Numbered from the stretch's first letter, positions 1 through 9,394 are shown. The stretch: DNA of 64,000 nt from Nitrincola alkalisediminis (GCF_009821115.1 NZ_VYTY01000012.1:1-64000), one strand, 5' to 3'. Notes: generated by a model not told the origin, from the letters alone. Program-made: numbers and translations.

Positions 1-931
1 AGCTGCCATCTTCTTCGACAATCGCGGTCGCCGTAACCGTGTTGCCATTTTTGTCCGTTACCGTGATTTCTAACTCAGAGCCTGGTGGGATATCCGTGGT
101 ATCGCCCGTGACTGTAATGCTTGGCCCCGTATTGTCGACTTCAGTCTCAACAATGATTTCAGACTCAACAATATCTAACTCTACTGTTGACTGATCCGTT
201 ACAGGATTACCATCGGTATCAGTCGTAGAGGTATCTATGGTAATTGGACCGTCCGTGAGGTCCGTGACATCAACTTCTTCTGAAGTATAACTACCATTTT
301 CCTCAACTACGGCTGATGTTGTTACCGTATTATTGTTTTTGTCTGTAATTACAATTATGACAGTATTTCCGGGTGGCACATTCGTTGTATCACCAGTCAC
401 AACAATAGATCCAGTGTTCGGATTATTGACAACCGTTGTCAAGGTACCTGGATCATTTACAGTTGAACCATCAAAAATCAACCCATCAAAACTCTCAGTT
501 CCTGAAATACCGAACTGGAAAGAAAGCGGATCAACAGCTTCAACAATTCGTGTTAACTGAACAAAAGAAGCACCGCCTCCATCTGGTGCACCATCTGTAC
601 CAGCGGCAGGAGCCTCTAACTCATCAAGCAAATCACCTTCACCATCAAGAGCTGCCAGAATAGCATCCAACGTAGGATCGACAACGACACTTTCATCAGA
701 AACATCAGGTGCGGTACTGCGCTGAGACGCTGACATTAACAGCGACTGCTCTGAGCCCACCGAAACCTGCTCACCACCAAAGTCAAGAACAGCTTCAGAT
801 CCCGTTGCTGTGACTAATGTTTCACCAGGTAGCAACACATCACCAACTTGAAGCAAACGCAAGCTACCATCTATCGATCTTGCCCACACGTCACCAGTCA
901 AACTGGTTACAATAGCTACATAGTTTTCCAT
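1..931 (-). CDS. Large RTX/Ig-like surface adhesin, LapA type (5' part, cut by window edge)
   Basis: Only the N-terminal ~310 residues are in the window; the gene continues past base 1. The protein starts MENYVAIVTSLTGDVWAR, typical of the retention module that lodges LapA-family adhesins in the outer-membrane TolC channel. A PAAG motif at residues 108-111 (bases 599-610), preceded by a predicted helix rich in D, L and A, matches the di-alanine site cut by the periplasmic protease LapG. From about residue 180 it enters bacterial Ig-like repeats of about 95 residues, each with a TGDTT-[ND]-[VI]-PPG core (bases ~369-398 and ~82-113). There is no Sec signal, as expected for type I export. The start ATG at 931 is the only one that gives the complete module. 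The divergent secretion operon, LapG and LapD next door support the assignment. Family by motif: sure. Exact ligand or biofilm role: unknown. Confidence 0.9.
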   Translation of the reverse strand, partial: MENYVAIVTSLTGDVWARSIDGSLRLLQVGDVLLPGETLVTATGSEAVLDFGGEQVSVGSEQSLLMSASQRSTAPDVSDESVVVDPTLDAILAALDGEGDLLDELEAPAAGTDGAPDGGGASFVQLTRIVEAVDPLSFQFGISGTESFDGLIFDGSTVNDPGTLTTVVNNPNTGSIVVTGDTTNVPPGNTVIIVITDKNNNTVTTSAVVEENGSYTSEEVDVTDLTDGPITIDTSTTDTDGNPVTDQSTVELDIVESEIIVETEVDNTGPSITVTGDTTDIPPGSELEITVTDKNGNTVTATAIVEEDGS

Positions 932-1388
932 AAAATCAGCACCTTAGGTTAAAACTGCATTTGACAAGAGATAATAACAATCACTTATCTATAGGATTTA
1001 TATGATGTACATACTAATCATTAACTGACAAATAGGTATTGTACCGATGTACAATCTGCATCTTTCTTCATAACATTATTGAAACACAAAAAAATAGATA
1101 AGAAAGAAAACACTTTCCCAACACGAATAGTTAAGCCCAGAACAGAACAAAATACGGATAAATTAAAACAAATGATTTATTTTTAAGCGCAGCGACTGTA
1201 ATAAACCGCAAATCAAAAAAAGCTACAATTCAATGATCCCTAGCAACTATTGTGCACTCTTCCACACTGTTTTATGATAACGTACTTGATTCTAATTACT
1301 TAAAAATAAAACAAATCCAAATACAGAAAAAAAAGAAAAAACAGAACTTTCTAGATCGGCTATTCTACTTAACAAGGACTTCGGGAAT
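932..1388. promoter_or_regulatory. Divergent regulatory region between adhesin and its secretion operon
   Basis: This is an AT-rich, gene-free stretch of 457 bases that must carry promoters for the adhesin (leftward) and the TolC-led operon (rightward). It contains a perfect inverted repeat, ATTGTAC-N4-GTACAAT, at 1038-1055, and a further TGTACA at 1006-1011. I see no ORF of note and no convincing sigma-70 box pair. A ribosome-binding AAGGA lies just upstream of the ATG at 1389. Confidence 0.6.
1038..1055. promoter_or_regulatory. Perfect inverted repeat ATTGTAC-N4-GTACAAT, candidate operator
   Basis: Two 7-base arms match exactly around a CGAT spacer, in the divergent adhesin/secretion promoter region. 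The half-site GTACAA recurs upstream of the second type I secretion operon and its cargo. Size and symmetry suit a dimeric helix-turn-helix regulator; the LuxR-type protein at 6447 is a candidate by proximity only. Confidence 0.5.
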
Positions 1389-2795
1389 ATGATCAACAGT
1401 CGAAAAAGTAACACTCTATGCGCTCTAATTGCTAGTTTATGCTTATACTCCACGAGCACACTTAGTCAAGCTGAAACAGCATCCACCCATTTTCCCGATG
1501 TTGTTAAACACGCAATTGAAAGCAATCCAGAAATCCAAGCCAACTGGCACAACTTCATTGCTTCTGGATATGATATTGATGGAGCACGAGGCGGTTACCG
1601 CCCAACCATAGATTTTCTTGCATCCTACGGCTTCGAATGGAATGACTACAAATCCAAACGCAGCTACGATGGCGCTTCAGCTCAGATAACACTAACACAG
1701 ATGCTGTATGACGGATTACGCACGTCTAACGACGTTAAGCGCTTTAGTAATTTTCAACTTGTTCGCTACTTCGAATTGCTTGACAGTATTGAGAACACGA
1801 CCCTTGCTGCATTAAAAGCCTATGAAGATGTGCTTCGCTTTCGAGAACTCACCAGATTGGCAGAGGAAAACCTTGCTGAGCATATTTCTGTCTACAATCA
1901 AATTGAAGAAAGCGCTAGAGCTGGCGTTGCGCGACGTGCTGATTTAGAACAGATCAGTGGCCGACTGTCGCTCGCAGAAACAAACTTGCTCATTGAGCTA
2001 TCTAACCTTCACGATGTTAGTGCTCGATATTTACGTATTGTTGGCAAACTTCCCGAGGACAACCTCAACACTTTACAACTTAATGACAGTTTAATTCCAA
2101 CCAGTACTCGAGAAGCCATCAACTTAGCCTATCAAGCCAACCCTGGATTCCAAGCTGCTATTCGTAATCTAGAAGCAGCAAAAGCCAATGAAAAACTCCA
2201 AAAAGGATATTTACTTCCAGAGCTTAGCTTCAACGCCAGACACACAACCAGAACTTTTGACTCGCAAGGGTTGAACAACCAAGAGTCGGAAAGCCGTGCA
2301 GCGCTTGATTTTCGCTTTAATATTTACAAAGGTGGGCGCGATATTGCCAACATCAATAAAGCGGGTCATGAACGCTTAGCAACGGAGTCTCAGAAAGACA
2401 ACTCCTGTGTTATTTTACGTGAAGCTGTTCAAACTTCGTTAAACAATATACGTAAGCTTGATGAACAAATTCCATTTTTAAATCAACATCGAATTTCTTC
2501 TGACAACGTGCGTACAGCTTACAAAAATCAATTTGATATTGGACAGCGATCTCTACTGGACGTGCTTGACTCAGAGAATGAGTTCTTTCAAGCCAGCCGT
2601 GCCTATGTCAATGCACTCGCGGATAGAAATATCGTGGCAGCCGAATCCCTAACACTGACTGGACAACTTCTGACGGCATTAAACATTGTACGTGAGGGCA
2701 TACCAACTCTTGAAGAACTTAGGGCTGATGATCTAGATCCTAATAATTTTGCTTGTGAAGCCCTTGACATAAAGCAACTTACAACTCAGCGTTAA
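1389..2795 (+). CDS. TolC-family outer-membrane channel (LapE-like)
   Basis: This 468-residue TolC/AggA-type protein is the outer-membrane exit duct of a type I secretion system. An N-terminal Sec signal ends around TLSQA (residues 24-28). The body has the long alternating coiled-coil helices and the duplicated TolC repeat; the conserved stretch DIGQRSLLDVLDSENE lies near residue 390. It opens the operon with the LapB- and LapC-like genes, 83 bases before lapB, and is divergent from the adhesin. It is strikingly similar to the N-terminal 460 residues of the second TolC at 7523, sharing identical runs such as ESARAGVARRADLEQISGR, so the two are paralogues. It probably holds the retained adhesin, by analogy with LapE. 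Family certain; division of labour between the two copies not known. Confidence 0.92.
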   Translation: MINSRKSNTLCALIASLCLYSTSTLSQAETASTHFPDVVKHAIESNPEIQANWHNFIASGYDIDGARGGYRPTIDFLASYGFEWNDYKSKRSYDGASAQITLTQMLYDGLRTSNDVKRFSNFQLVRYFELLDSIENTTLAALKAYEDVLRFRELTRLAEENLAEHISVYNQIEESARAGVARRADLEQISGRLSLAETNLLIELSNLHDVSARYLRIVGKLPEDNLNTLQLNDSLIPTSTREAINLAYQANPGFQAAIRNLEAAKANEKLQKGYLLPELSFNARHTTRTFDSQGLNNQESESRAALDFRFNIYKGGRDIANINKAGHERLATESQKDNSCVILREAVQTSLNNIRKLDEQIPFLNQHRISSDNVRTAYKNQFDIGQRSLLDVLDSENEFFQASRAYVNALADRNIVAAESLTLTGQLLTALNIVREGIPTLEELRADDLDPNNFACEALDIKQLTTQR

Positions 2796-2820
2796 GATTG
2801 ATAAGAACGATTTGTCATTT

Positions 2821-2857
2821 ACATGACTATCGATACTACCCAAAGCGATAGTCATGT
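2821..2857 (+). other. Intercistronic stem-loop between TolC and ABC transporter genes
   Basis: A perfect 12-base stem (2821-2832 pairing with 2846-2857) with a 13-base loop lies in the 83-base gap. There is no T-run after it, so it is more likely an mRNA processing or stability element than a strong terminator. Confidence 0.45.
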
Positions 2858-2878
2858 TATTCACATTTAAGGGACCTT

Positions 2879-5023
2879 ATGTCGACAACAGCAGCTTCAG
2901 AAAATCGTGGCGGAATTCTTGTAGATTGCTTATTAATTATTTGTAAGCATCATGACAGAGCCCTTTCACGCGAGTCTGCTATTGCTGGCCTACCGCTTGA
3001 AAAGGGCATTCTAACTCCTTCTGTATTCCCTAGATCAGCCAAACGAGCCGATTTATCCTCTCGTTTCTCAAACACAGCTCTGCATTCGATCTTACCTGAA
3101 ATGCTGCCTGCTATTTTAATTCTCAAAAAGGATAATGCCTGCGTACTATTGGAAATTAACCAAGAATCAAAAACAGCTAAAGTTATATTCCCACAGATCA
3201 ACTCATCAAAAGCATTAACCGTTCCCATATCAAAACTGGAATCAGGCTATACAGGCAATGTCATTTATGTCAAACCCGAACTTCAATTTGATAAGCGTGC
3301 CCCGGAGATTAAACAACTAAAAGAACGTCATTGGTTCTGGAGTGTTATTAAAGACAATCGCCGGATTTATCGTGACGTTATACTATCTGCAATAATGATT
3401 AATCTCTTCGCTATTGCCATGCCGCTATTTATCATGAATGTGTACGATAGAGTCGTACCCAATCATGCAACAGATACATTATGGGTGTTGAGCGCCGGTG
3501 TATTCCTCGTTCTTTGCTCAGATTTAGTTTTAAAGCTCATGCGAAGCTGGTTTATTGACTTAGCTGCAAGCCGAGCCGATATCAAACTATCATCCTCTAT
3601 TATGGAGCGTGTGCTGGGCATGAAACTTGTAAATCGCCCTGCATCATCAGGCTCCTTTGCCTCAAATGTACAGTCGTTTGAATCGATCCGAAGCTTTATC
3701 GGCTCCATGACAGTCGTTTCACTCGTTGACCTTCCCTTCGTCGCTTTTTTTGCCATTATAATAGCGATTATTGGATGGCCGCTGGTTTTACCCATTCTTT
3801 TTGGTGCAACCTTAATTCTCCTATATGCACTCTCAGCACAAAGCAAAATGCATAAGCTCTCCGAAGACTCCATGCGCGCTGGCGCAATGCGAAATGCCAC
3901 ATTGGTTGAAAGCATTTCAAATATTGAAACCTTAAAATGCTTTGGCGGTGAAAGCAAAATCCAATCAATATGGGAAAAAACAACACAATTTTTATCACGC
4001 AATACATCTCAGATGCGCTTGATCGCCTCCTCCATCACTAGCGGCGCTCAATGGGTGCAACACAGCGCTGCTGTTTGCATCATTATTATTGGCGTCTATA
4101 TGATCATTGACGGCCAACTTACTCAAGGCGGCCTTATCGCAGCTTATCTTTTGTCTTCTCGAGCAATGGCCCCTATCAGCCAAGCTGCTGGTCTTTTATC
4201 ACAGTATCACAACGCCGCAACAGCTATGCAATCTCTTAACGATTTAATGGAGCGTCCCGTAGAGCGGCCTGCAGGGAAAAACTGGGTGAGTCGCCCGAGA
4301 TTAAAAGGCGATATTGAATTTAAGAATGTTAGTTTTCGCTATCCTGATGACGAAAGACTCGCGTTATCTCGTGTTAGTTTTAAAATCAAGGCTGGTGAGC
4401 ATGTCGCTATTTTAGGTAGAAATGGCTCTGGCAAAAGCACCTTAGAAAAATTAATACTTGGACTCTACGAACCTGAATCCGGAGCCGTATTAGTTGACGG
4501 AGTTGATATTAGACAAATAGACCCTGCAGAACTTAGACGAGATATCGGATACGTCCCGCAGGATATTGCGTTATTCTTTGGCTCATTAAAAGACAATATA
4601 ATCACCTCATCATCAAATGCTACAGATGAAGAGATTATTCAATCTGCCAACATTAGTGGCTTAGCCCCCTTTATTAATGCTCACCCTGCCGGGTTTGATA
4701 TGCCTGTGGGTGAAAAAGGACAACTCCTTTCAGGTGGCCAGCGCCAAGCTGTTGCCATCGCACGCGCTGTTATCAACAACCCACCCCTTCTGCTATTAGA
4801 TGAGCCCACAGGCTCCTTAGACCACTCAAGCGAAGAGTATATAAAACAAAATCTTCAGACGTTTGGTCAAAATAAAACTATGATCATCATCACACATAGA
4901 ACATCACTGCTTGCACTAGCTGATAGAATTATAGTGATTGATGGCGGCATGATTATGGCGGATGGCCCCAAGAACGATGTAATGGAAGCCTTACGACAAG
5001 GGCGCGTCGGGAGTGCATCATAA
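2879..5023 (+). CDS. lapB: Type I secretion ABC transporter, LapB-like
   Basis: This 714-residue inner-membrane exporter powers adhesin secretion. Order: an N-terminal C39-like domain (about 1-140), a transmembrane domain (about 160-440), and an ATPase domain. The Walker A GRNGSGKST is at 513-521, the signature LSGGQ at 617-621, and the Walker B aspartate of LLLLDEPTG at 641. The N-terminal domain shows no evident Cys-His protease pair, which is normal for RTX-adhesin transporters. An AAGGGA ribosome site precedes the ATG. Its stop overlaps the next start (TAATG), so it is translationally coupled to the adaptor. Assignment to the LapB branch rests on the C39-like domain and neighbours. Confidence 0.93.
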   Translation: MSTTAASENRGGILVDCLLIICKHHDRALSRESAIAGLPLEKGILTPSVFPRSAKRADLSSRFSNTALHSILPEMLPAILILKKDNACVLLEINQESKTAKVIFPQINSSKALTVPISKLESGYTGNVIYVKPELQFDKRAPEIKQLKERHWFWSVIKDNRRIYRDVILSAIMINLFAIAMPLFIMNVYDRVVPNHATDTLWVLSAGVFLVLCSDLVLKLMRSWFIDLAASRADIKLSSSIMERVLGMKLVNRPASSGSFASNVQSFESIRSFIGSMTVVSLVDLPFVAFFAIIIAIIGWPLVLPILFGATLILLYALSAQSKMHKLSEDSMRAGAMRNATLVESISNIETLKCFGGESKIQSIWEKTTQFLSRNTSQMRLIASSITSGAQWVQHSAAVCIIIIGVYMIIDGQLTQGGLIAAYLLSSRAMAPISQAAGLLSQYHNAATAMQSLNDLMERPVERPAGKNWVSRPRLKGDIEFKNVSFRYPDDERLALSRVSFKIKAGEHVAILGRNGSGKSTLEKLILGLYEPESGAVLVDGVDIRQIDPAELRRDIGYVPQDIALFFGSLKDNIITSSSNATDEEIIQSANISGLAPFINAHPAGFDMPVGEKGQLLSGGQRQAVAIARAVINNPPLLLLDEPTGSLDHSSEEYIKQNLQTFGQNKTMIIITHRTSLLALADRIIVIDGGMIMADGPKNDVMEALRQGRVGSAS

Positions 5024-6450
5024 TGGCCGATACTAAAACGTATAAAACAACAGAGCAAAAGGGTTTTGAAAAGCTGGGCACTCTTACAACAAGTGTTGGT
5101 GATAAAGGCATATCCGTTATTGAAAAGCTCTTCGGACGCATTTTAAATCAATCGGACAACTCTGACTGGTCCGCTGATGCTGAATGGGCTCATATTCAAC
5201 AAGAACCGGTCCGCGGTCGACGTCTTTTGTATGTCATGGCCTGCACTCTACTACTCTTAATCATTTGGTCTGCATTTGCCCCCCTAGATGAAGTTGCACG
5301 TGGAGATGGAAAGGTGATTCCATCTCAACAACTGCAAATCATACAATCGTTAGATGGCGGCATTGTAGAGGGAATTCTCGTGCGCGAGGGTGAGATTGTT
5401 GAACTAGGCCAAACACTGATTAAAATTGACCCAACTCGCTTCATTTCCAGCTTTAGAGAAAGCCGTGCTCAATTTTTAGCCCTAAGCGCTGAGGTTGCTC
5501 GTTTGCGCGCCCTAACAGATGGCGTTGAACCGACTTTCTCTGAGGAACTAGAGCGCGAAGCTCCTGAAATTGTTGCACTCGAAAGACGTCTTTACTTTTC
5601 AAACCTAGAGGAGCTCCGTGAGCAGAGTGGTATTTTTGAACAACAGCTTGCCCAACGCCAACAAGATCTTCGCGAAGCTCGTGCGGCACGTGATCAGTAC
5701 GCCCGCTCCCTTTCATTAAGCTCCCGTGAACTTGAGGTCACTCGCCCCTTGCTCAGATCAGGTGCAGTGTCAGATATAGACATCATACGCTTAGAAAGAG
5801 AGGTCTCGAATGCTAGAGGTGAAGTTAATCGTGCAGAAGCCGCGATCAGCCGTGCCTCCGCAGCTATAGAAGAAGCCCGCAATAAAATACGAGAAGCTCA
5901 ACTCAATACATCCAATAAATGGCGTGCCCAACTCTCAGAAAGCCGAGCCAGACTTGAAGCACTCTCTGAGGCAGAAACAGGACTCGCTGATAAAGTGACT
6001 CAAACTGACATTCGCTCACCCGTTCGAGGTACCGTACAACGTTTGTTTGTGAATACCGTCGGAGGGGTTATCACACCCGGTAGAGACATTGTAGAGATCA
6101 TCCCCTTAGATGATGCCCTGATTATTGAAGCAAGGATTCAGCCAAAAGATATCGCATTCATTCGACCAGGGCAGCAAGCCATGATCAAGTTCACGGCCTA
6201 TGATTTCGCTATTTTTGGCGGCCTAACAGCTGAAGTTCAGCACATAAGTGCTGATACTATAACAGACGAAAAAGATAACACTTATTATCTTGTAAGATTG
6301 CAAACACACAACTCCGGCTTCGCAGATGACCTGCTAATCATTCCAGGCATGACAACACAGGTCGATATTATGACAGGCAAAAAAACTGTTCTTGAATACT
6401 TACTAAAACCCGTGTTACGTGCGACTTCTCAGGCGATGACAGAACGATGA
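5023..6450 (+). CDS. lapC: Type I secretion periplasmic adaptor, HlyD family (LapC-like)
   Basis: This 475-residue membrane-fusion protein links the ABC transporter to TolC. It has a cytoplasmic N-terminus of about 65 residues, one transmembrane segment (about 66-88), a lipoyl-like half-motif around VIPSQQLQIIQSLDGG, a long coiled coil (about 175-320), and the C-terminal beta-barrel region with DIRSPVRGTV, the HlyD family signature. The cytoplasmic N-terminal extension is typical of adaptors for RTX proteins. It overlaps the LapB-like gene by one base and the following regulator by four (ATGA), so the three are co-translated. Confidence 0.93.
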   Translation: MADTKTYKTTEQKGFEKLGTLTTSVGDKGISVIEKLFGRILNQSDNSDWSADAEWAHIQQEPVRGRRLLYVMACTLLLLIIWSAFAPLDEVARGDGKVIPSQQLQIIQSLDGGIVEGILVREGEIVELGQTLIKIDPTRFISSFRESRAQFLALSAEVARLRALTDGVEPTFSEELEREAPEIVALERRLYFSNLEELREQSGIFEQQLAQRQQDLREARAARDQYARSLSLSSRELEVTRPLLRSGAVSDIDIIRLEREVSNARGEVNRAEAAISRASAAIEEARNKIREAQLNTSNKWRAQLSESRARLEALSEAETGLADKVTQTDIRSPVRGTVQRLFVNTVGGVITPGRDIVEIIPLDDALIIEARIQPKDIAFIRPGQQAMIKFTAYDFAIFGGLTAEVQHISADTITDEKDNTYYLVRLQTHNSGFADDLLIIPGMTTQVDIMTGKKTVLEYLLKPVLRATSQAMTER

Positions 6451-7052
6451 ATATAAAAAATACATTTATTACGGACGATAATCTAAAAATTTCTCGCTGG
6501 TCTATGGCATTTCCAGATGCTGAGATTATTTCAACAACACAATTTGAACCACAGTTTCATCAGTCTGACGTTGTCTGGATCGTGGTTGGCATCAAGAATT
6601 GGCAATCTCTCATTTCTGGATATACACAGCTGGGAATACCCGTGATTGCATTATCTAAGCGCATGACACTTCCAGAACTCCGTCAAGCTTTAGAAGCAGG
6701 TGCACGAGCCTATGTCGAAGCACTGGCTAACGTTAATACATTAAAACAAGTTGCGGAAACGGTAACCAATGGCGCTATGTGGTTACCCGCCCCCCTACTC
6801 ACGCGTATTATTGGTTCACTATCAAATATACTATCAGAACCAACAAATCGTCAGAAGTCCCCCTTAGACGCTTTAACGCAAAGAGAGCGCCAAGTGACGG
6901 AGGCCGTTGCGCAAGGAGCCTCTAATAAAGAAGTTGCGAAGTTATTAAACATTACTGAGCGAACTGTCAAAGCCCATTTAACCTCTATTTATGAAAAACT
7001 TCAGGTTAAAGATCGGATGCATTTGATGCTAATCGCTAGAGTCGGGTCTTAG
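6447..7052 (+). CDS. LuxR/NarL-type regulator with degenerate receiver domain
   Basis: The protein is 201 residues. A C-terminal LuxR-type helix-turn-helix (about 140-200) carries LTQRERQVTEAVAQGASNKE and ERTVKAHL. The N-terminal 125 residues have receiver-like alternation, but the strand that should carry the phosphoacceptor aspartate reads VVWIVVG and has none, so phosphorylation at the usual place looks impossible. It overlaps the adaptor gene by four bases and is part of the secretion operon. By position it may regulate this locus, perhaps binding a small ligand or c-di-GMP as VpsT/CsgD-like proteins do; the sequence does not prove this. Confidence 0.85.
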   Translation: MNIKNTFITDDNLKISRWSMAFPDAEIISTTQFEPQFHQSDVVWIVVGIKNWQSLISGYTQLGIPVIALSKRMTLPELRQALEAGARAYVEALANVNTLKQVAETVTNGAMWLPAPLLTRIIGSLSNILSEPTNRQKSPLDALTQRERQVTEAVAQGASNKEVAKLLNITERTVKAHLTSIYEKLQVKDRMHLMLIARVGS

Positions 7053-7089
7053 AGACCTTCTTTAATTAACGAGAATAAAGGATGTTCGC

Positions 7090-7434
7090 ATGTACGTTAA
7101 ACGCAATCACGAAGCAAGAATCATAGCCGTAAGCGTTGAGAAAAGTGCTGACTTTTATGAGTGGATTGAAGATGACGCTAGTGAGCTCATCAGCTTTCTA
7201 CCTTTTTCAGCACAAGACTCAAAGACGGGTTCACTTGCGTTTAACGATACGGAACTGATCCGTGTTGTTGATGACTTGATAGATCTGCTCACTGAAAAGC
7301 AAATCATTCAATTCACAGAGCTTCCTCAAGCGGCTCAGTTAAAGCTGTTACGACGCCAAACACTCAGAAAAAAAACAAATAGATTAGATCTTCTCTCCGA
7401 AGACTCAGAAGAGGAGACGATTCATTTAAACTAA
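7090..7434 (+). CDS. Small conserved protein of adhesin secretion loci, unknown function
   Basis: The protein is 114 residues, soluble and acidic, beginning MYVKRNHEARIIAVSVE. Small proteins with this MYVKR start are, as I recall, found beside aggA/lap-type secretion genes and often carry the misleading label 'tryptophan synthase subunit beta like'. There is no resemblance here to TrpB catalytic regions. There are no membrane segments, no cysteines and no known motif; the tail is strongly acidic (SEDSEEETI). An AAGGA site lies 9 bases before the ATG. It sits between the LuxR-type gene and the TolC-OmpA gene, so it belongs to the operon. Real gene: likely. Function: not recognised. Confidence 0.75.
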   Translation: MYVKRNHEARIIAVSVEKSADFYEWIEDDASELISFLPFSAQDSKTGSLAFNDTELIRVVDDLIDLLTEKQIIQFTELPQAAQLKLLRRQTLRKKTNRLDLLSEDSEEETIHLN

Positions 7435-7522
7435 CACGATACCCGACTAGACTGATTATTAACGGCTGCAATGATTAAGTAATCTTAGCAAGATTGTTGA
7501 GTAAAATTGCAGGCAACCTAAA

Positions 7523-9394
7523 ATGTCTCTAAAAGAAACGCCTTCTAGAGCTCAGATGCATGGAAATATGGATATGATAACTCAGCACAAAAAAAAGCTT
7601 CTTCCTCGCGTAGTTGCAGGTCTATGCTTATTATCGACAGGTCTTCTAACCCAAGCACACGCAACCACTATTGCTGACATCGCCAAAAGAGCGATTGAAG
7701 GCAACCCTGAAGTGCAAGCAAGCTGGCATACGTTTTTAGCCTCCGAATATGATGTTGACATAGCACGCTCAGGCTTTCGCCCCACCTTGGATTTTTTAGC
7801 CAGCTATGGCTATGAGTGGCGTGATTACGGCCCAAACAGCAGTTTTGATGGCGGGGCTGCAGAACTGTCAATGACACAGATGCTCTACGATGGTTTTAGA
7901 ACCTCAAGCGAAGTAAAACGCCTCAGTAGTGCTCAACTCGTTCGGTATTTTGAGCTAATGGGCACCATTGAGTCGACAGCTCTTAACGCGCTCGTTGCGT
8001 ACGAAGATGTCATGCGCTACCGTGAGCTCGTGAAGCTTGCCGAAGAAAATTTGGCAGAGCATATTTCTGTCTTTAATCAAATTGAAGAAAGTGCTCGCGC
8101 AGGCGTAGCAAGACGCGCAGATCTTGAGCAAATCAGTGGACGCTTATCCCTAGCAGAATCAAACCTGTTAACAGAAATGTCTAACTTACATGATGTCAGT
8201 GCACGATTCTTAAGAATTGTTGGTGAGTTACCGCCTAGCGATATGTCTCCTATTGGCATGACTTCAAGCCAAATCCCTGCATCTGTTGTTGAAGCATTAA
8301 ATTTGGCTTACCAAGGCAACCCAGACTTTCATGCTGCGATTCGGAACATCTCAGCCGCCGAAGCTGCTGTAGGGACTGAAAATGCAAACTTCCGCCCACG
8401 TGTTAACCTAAATGCACGTTATGGTATGCAAACATTTGACGATGTTGGAAACAGCAACAATCAAGCAGATGGACGTGTTGCTATCGAGTTTCGTTACAAT
8501 TTACTAAATGGTGGTCGTGACCAGGCCTCATTGCGCAGAGCCTACGAAGAGGTCAATATTGCAAAAGACCTACGTGATAAAGCCTGCGTCGATTTGCGTC
8601 AAACCGTTCAGATTGCATATAACGATGTTCAAAAACTTGATTTGCAACTCCCTGCGTTGAATCAGCATCGCTTATCATCTAATAACGTTCGTAATGCCTA
8701 TAAAAACCAGTTTGATATTGGGCAAAGAACATTATTAGACGTCCTTGACTCTGAGAATGAATACTATCAGGCAAGCCGTGCCTATACGAATGCGCTATAT
8801 GACAAAAGCATTGCGATGGCAAGAACCTATACAGGCATGGGTCAATTGCTACCCGCACTCAACGTTGTTAGGGACGAACTGCCTTCATTAGCCGAACTAG
8901 GTGACGAATCCACTCAATTGGATACCTCTTCTGCCTGTCCAATTATTGAAGTTCCAACACCCGCTCCACGCTTAAGCGCTATGGATCAACAAGAGTCTTC
9001 ATTACGTCAAAACCTCCAAGGCAGTGGTGTTGATGTTCGTCGTATTGGTGATGCTATACAGTTAATAATGCCTGGTAACATTACGTTTAACACTGATCAA
9101 TCAACTATACAGCCAACCTTTATTCCGACGCTCAATGAAGTTGCCAAGATTTTAAATGAATACCCAGAGTCACGAGTAACCGTTGAAGGACATACGGATA
9201 ATCAAGGCTCCCTGCAATACAACCAGCGCCTATCGGAAAGACGCGCGTCCAGTGTAGCAGATTACTTAGTTAGTCAAGGCGTCAATCGTCCCCGATTGAG
9301 CACTGCAGGCTACAGCTACAATCGTCCTGTAGCAGATAATGCGACGGCCGCTGGACGTGCTCAAAACCGTCGAGTTGAGATTACCATTCGTTAA
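7523..9394 (+). CDS. TolC-family channel fused to an OmpA peptidoglycan-binding domain
   Basis: The protein is 623 residues as drawn. A signal peptide (about 20-47) is followed by a complete TolC domain (to about 465), a linker, and a C-terminal OmpA domain (about 505-623) with GHTDNQG at 556-562, NQRLSERRASSV, and the closing GRAQNRRVEI. That domain normally holds proteins to peptidoglycan. The TolC half is a close paralogue of the gene at 1389. The start is uncertain: ATGs at 7556, 7568 and 7574 would give a more ordinary signal peptide, and no start has a strong ribosome site. The fusion may anchor the export channel to the cell wall, keeping a retained adhesin under mechanical load. Domain calls are secure; the anchoring role is inferred. 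Confidence 0.9.
   Translation: MSLKETPSRAQMHGNMDMITQHKKKLLPRVVAGLCLLSTGLLTQAHATTIADIAKRAIEGNPEVQASWHTFLASEYDVDIARSGFRPTLDFLASYGYEWRDYGPNSSFDGGAAELSMTQMLYDGFRTSSEVKRLSSAQLVRYFELMGTIESTALNALVAYEDVMRYRELVKLAEENLAEHISVFNQIEESARAGVARRADLEQISGRLSLAESNLLTEMSNLHDVSARFLRIVGELPPSDMSPIGMTSSQIPASVVEALNLAYQGNPDFHAAIRNISAAEAAVGTENANFRPRVNLNARYGMQTFDDVGNSNNQADGRVAIEFRYNLLNGGRDQASLRRAYEEVNIAKDLRDKACVDLRQTVQIAYNDVQKLDLQLPALNQHRLSSNNVRNAYKNQFDIGQRTLLDVLDSENEYYQASRAYTNALYDKSIAMARTYTGMGQLLPALNVVRDELPSLAELGDESTQLDTSSACPIIEVPTPAPRLSAMDQQESSLRQNLQGSGVDVRRIGDAIQLIMPGNITFNTDQSTIQPTFIPTLNEVAKILNEYPESRVTVEGHTDNQGSLQYNQRLSERRASSVADYLVSQGVNRPRLSTAGYSYNRPVADNATAAGRAQNRRVEITIR

Noticed and set aside
333-663. Two plus-strand ORFs of 75 codons
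   Set aside because: They lie antisense to the adhesin N-terminal region and Ig-like repeats, which have clear family features in the minus strand frame.
3463-4002. 179-codon minus-strand ORF
   Set aside because: It is antisense to the transmembrane domain of the LapB-like transporter; no domain and no ribosome site.
7090-7434. Tryptophan synthase beta-like enzyme
   Set aside because: The small size and absence of any PLP or TrpB motif contradict that label.
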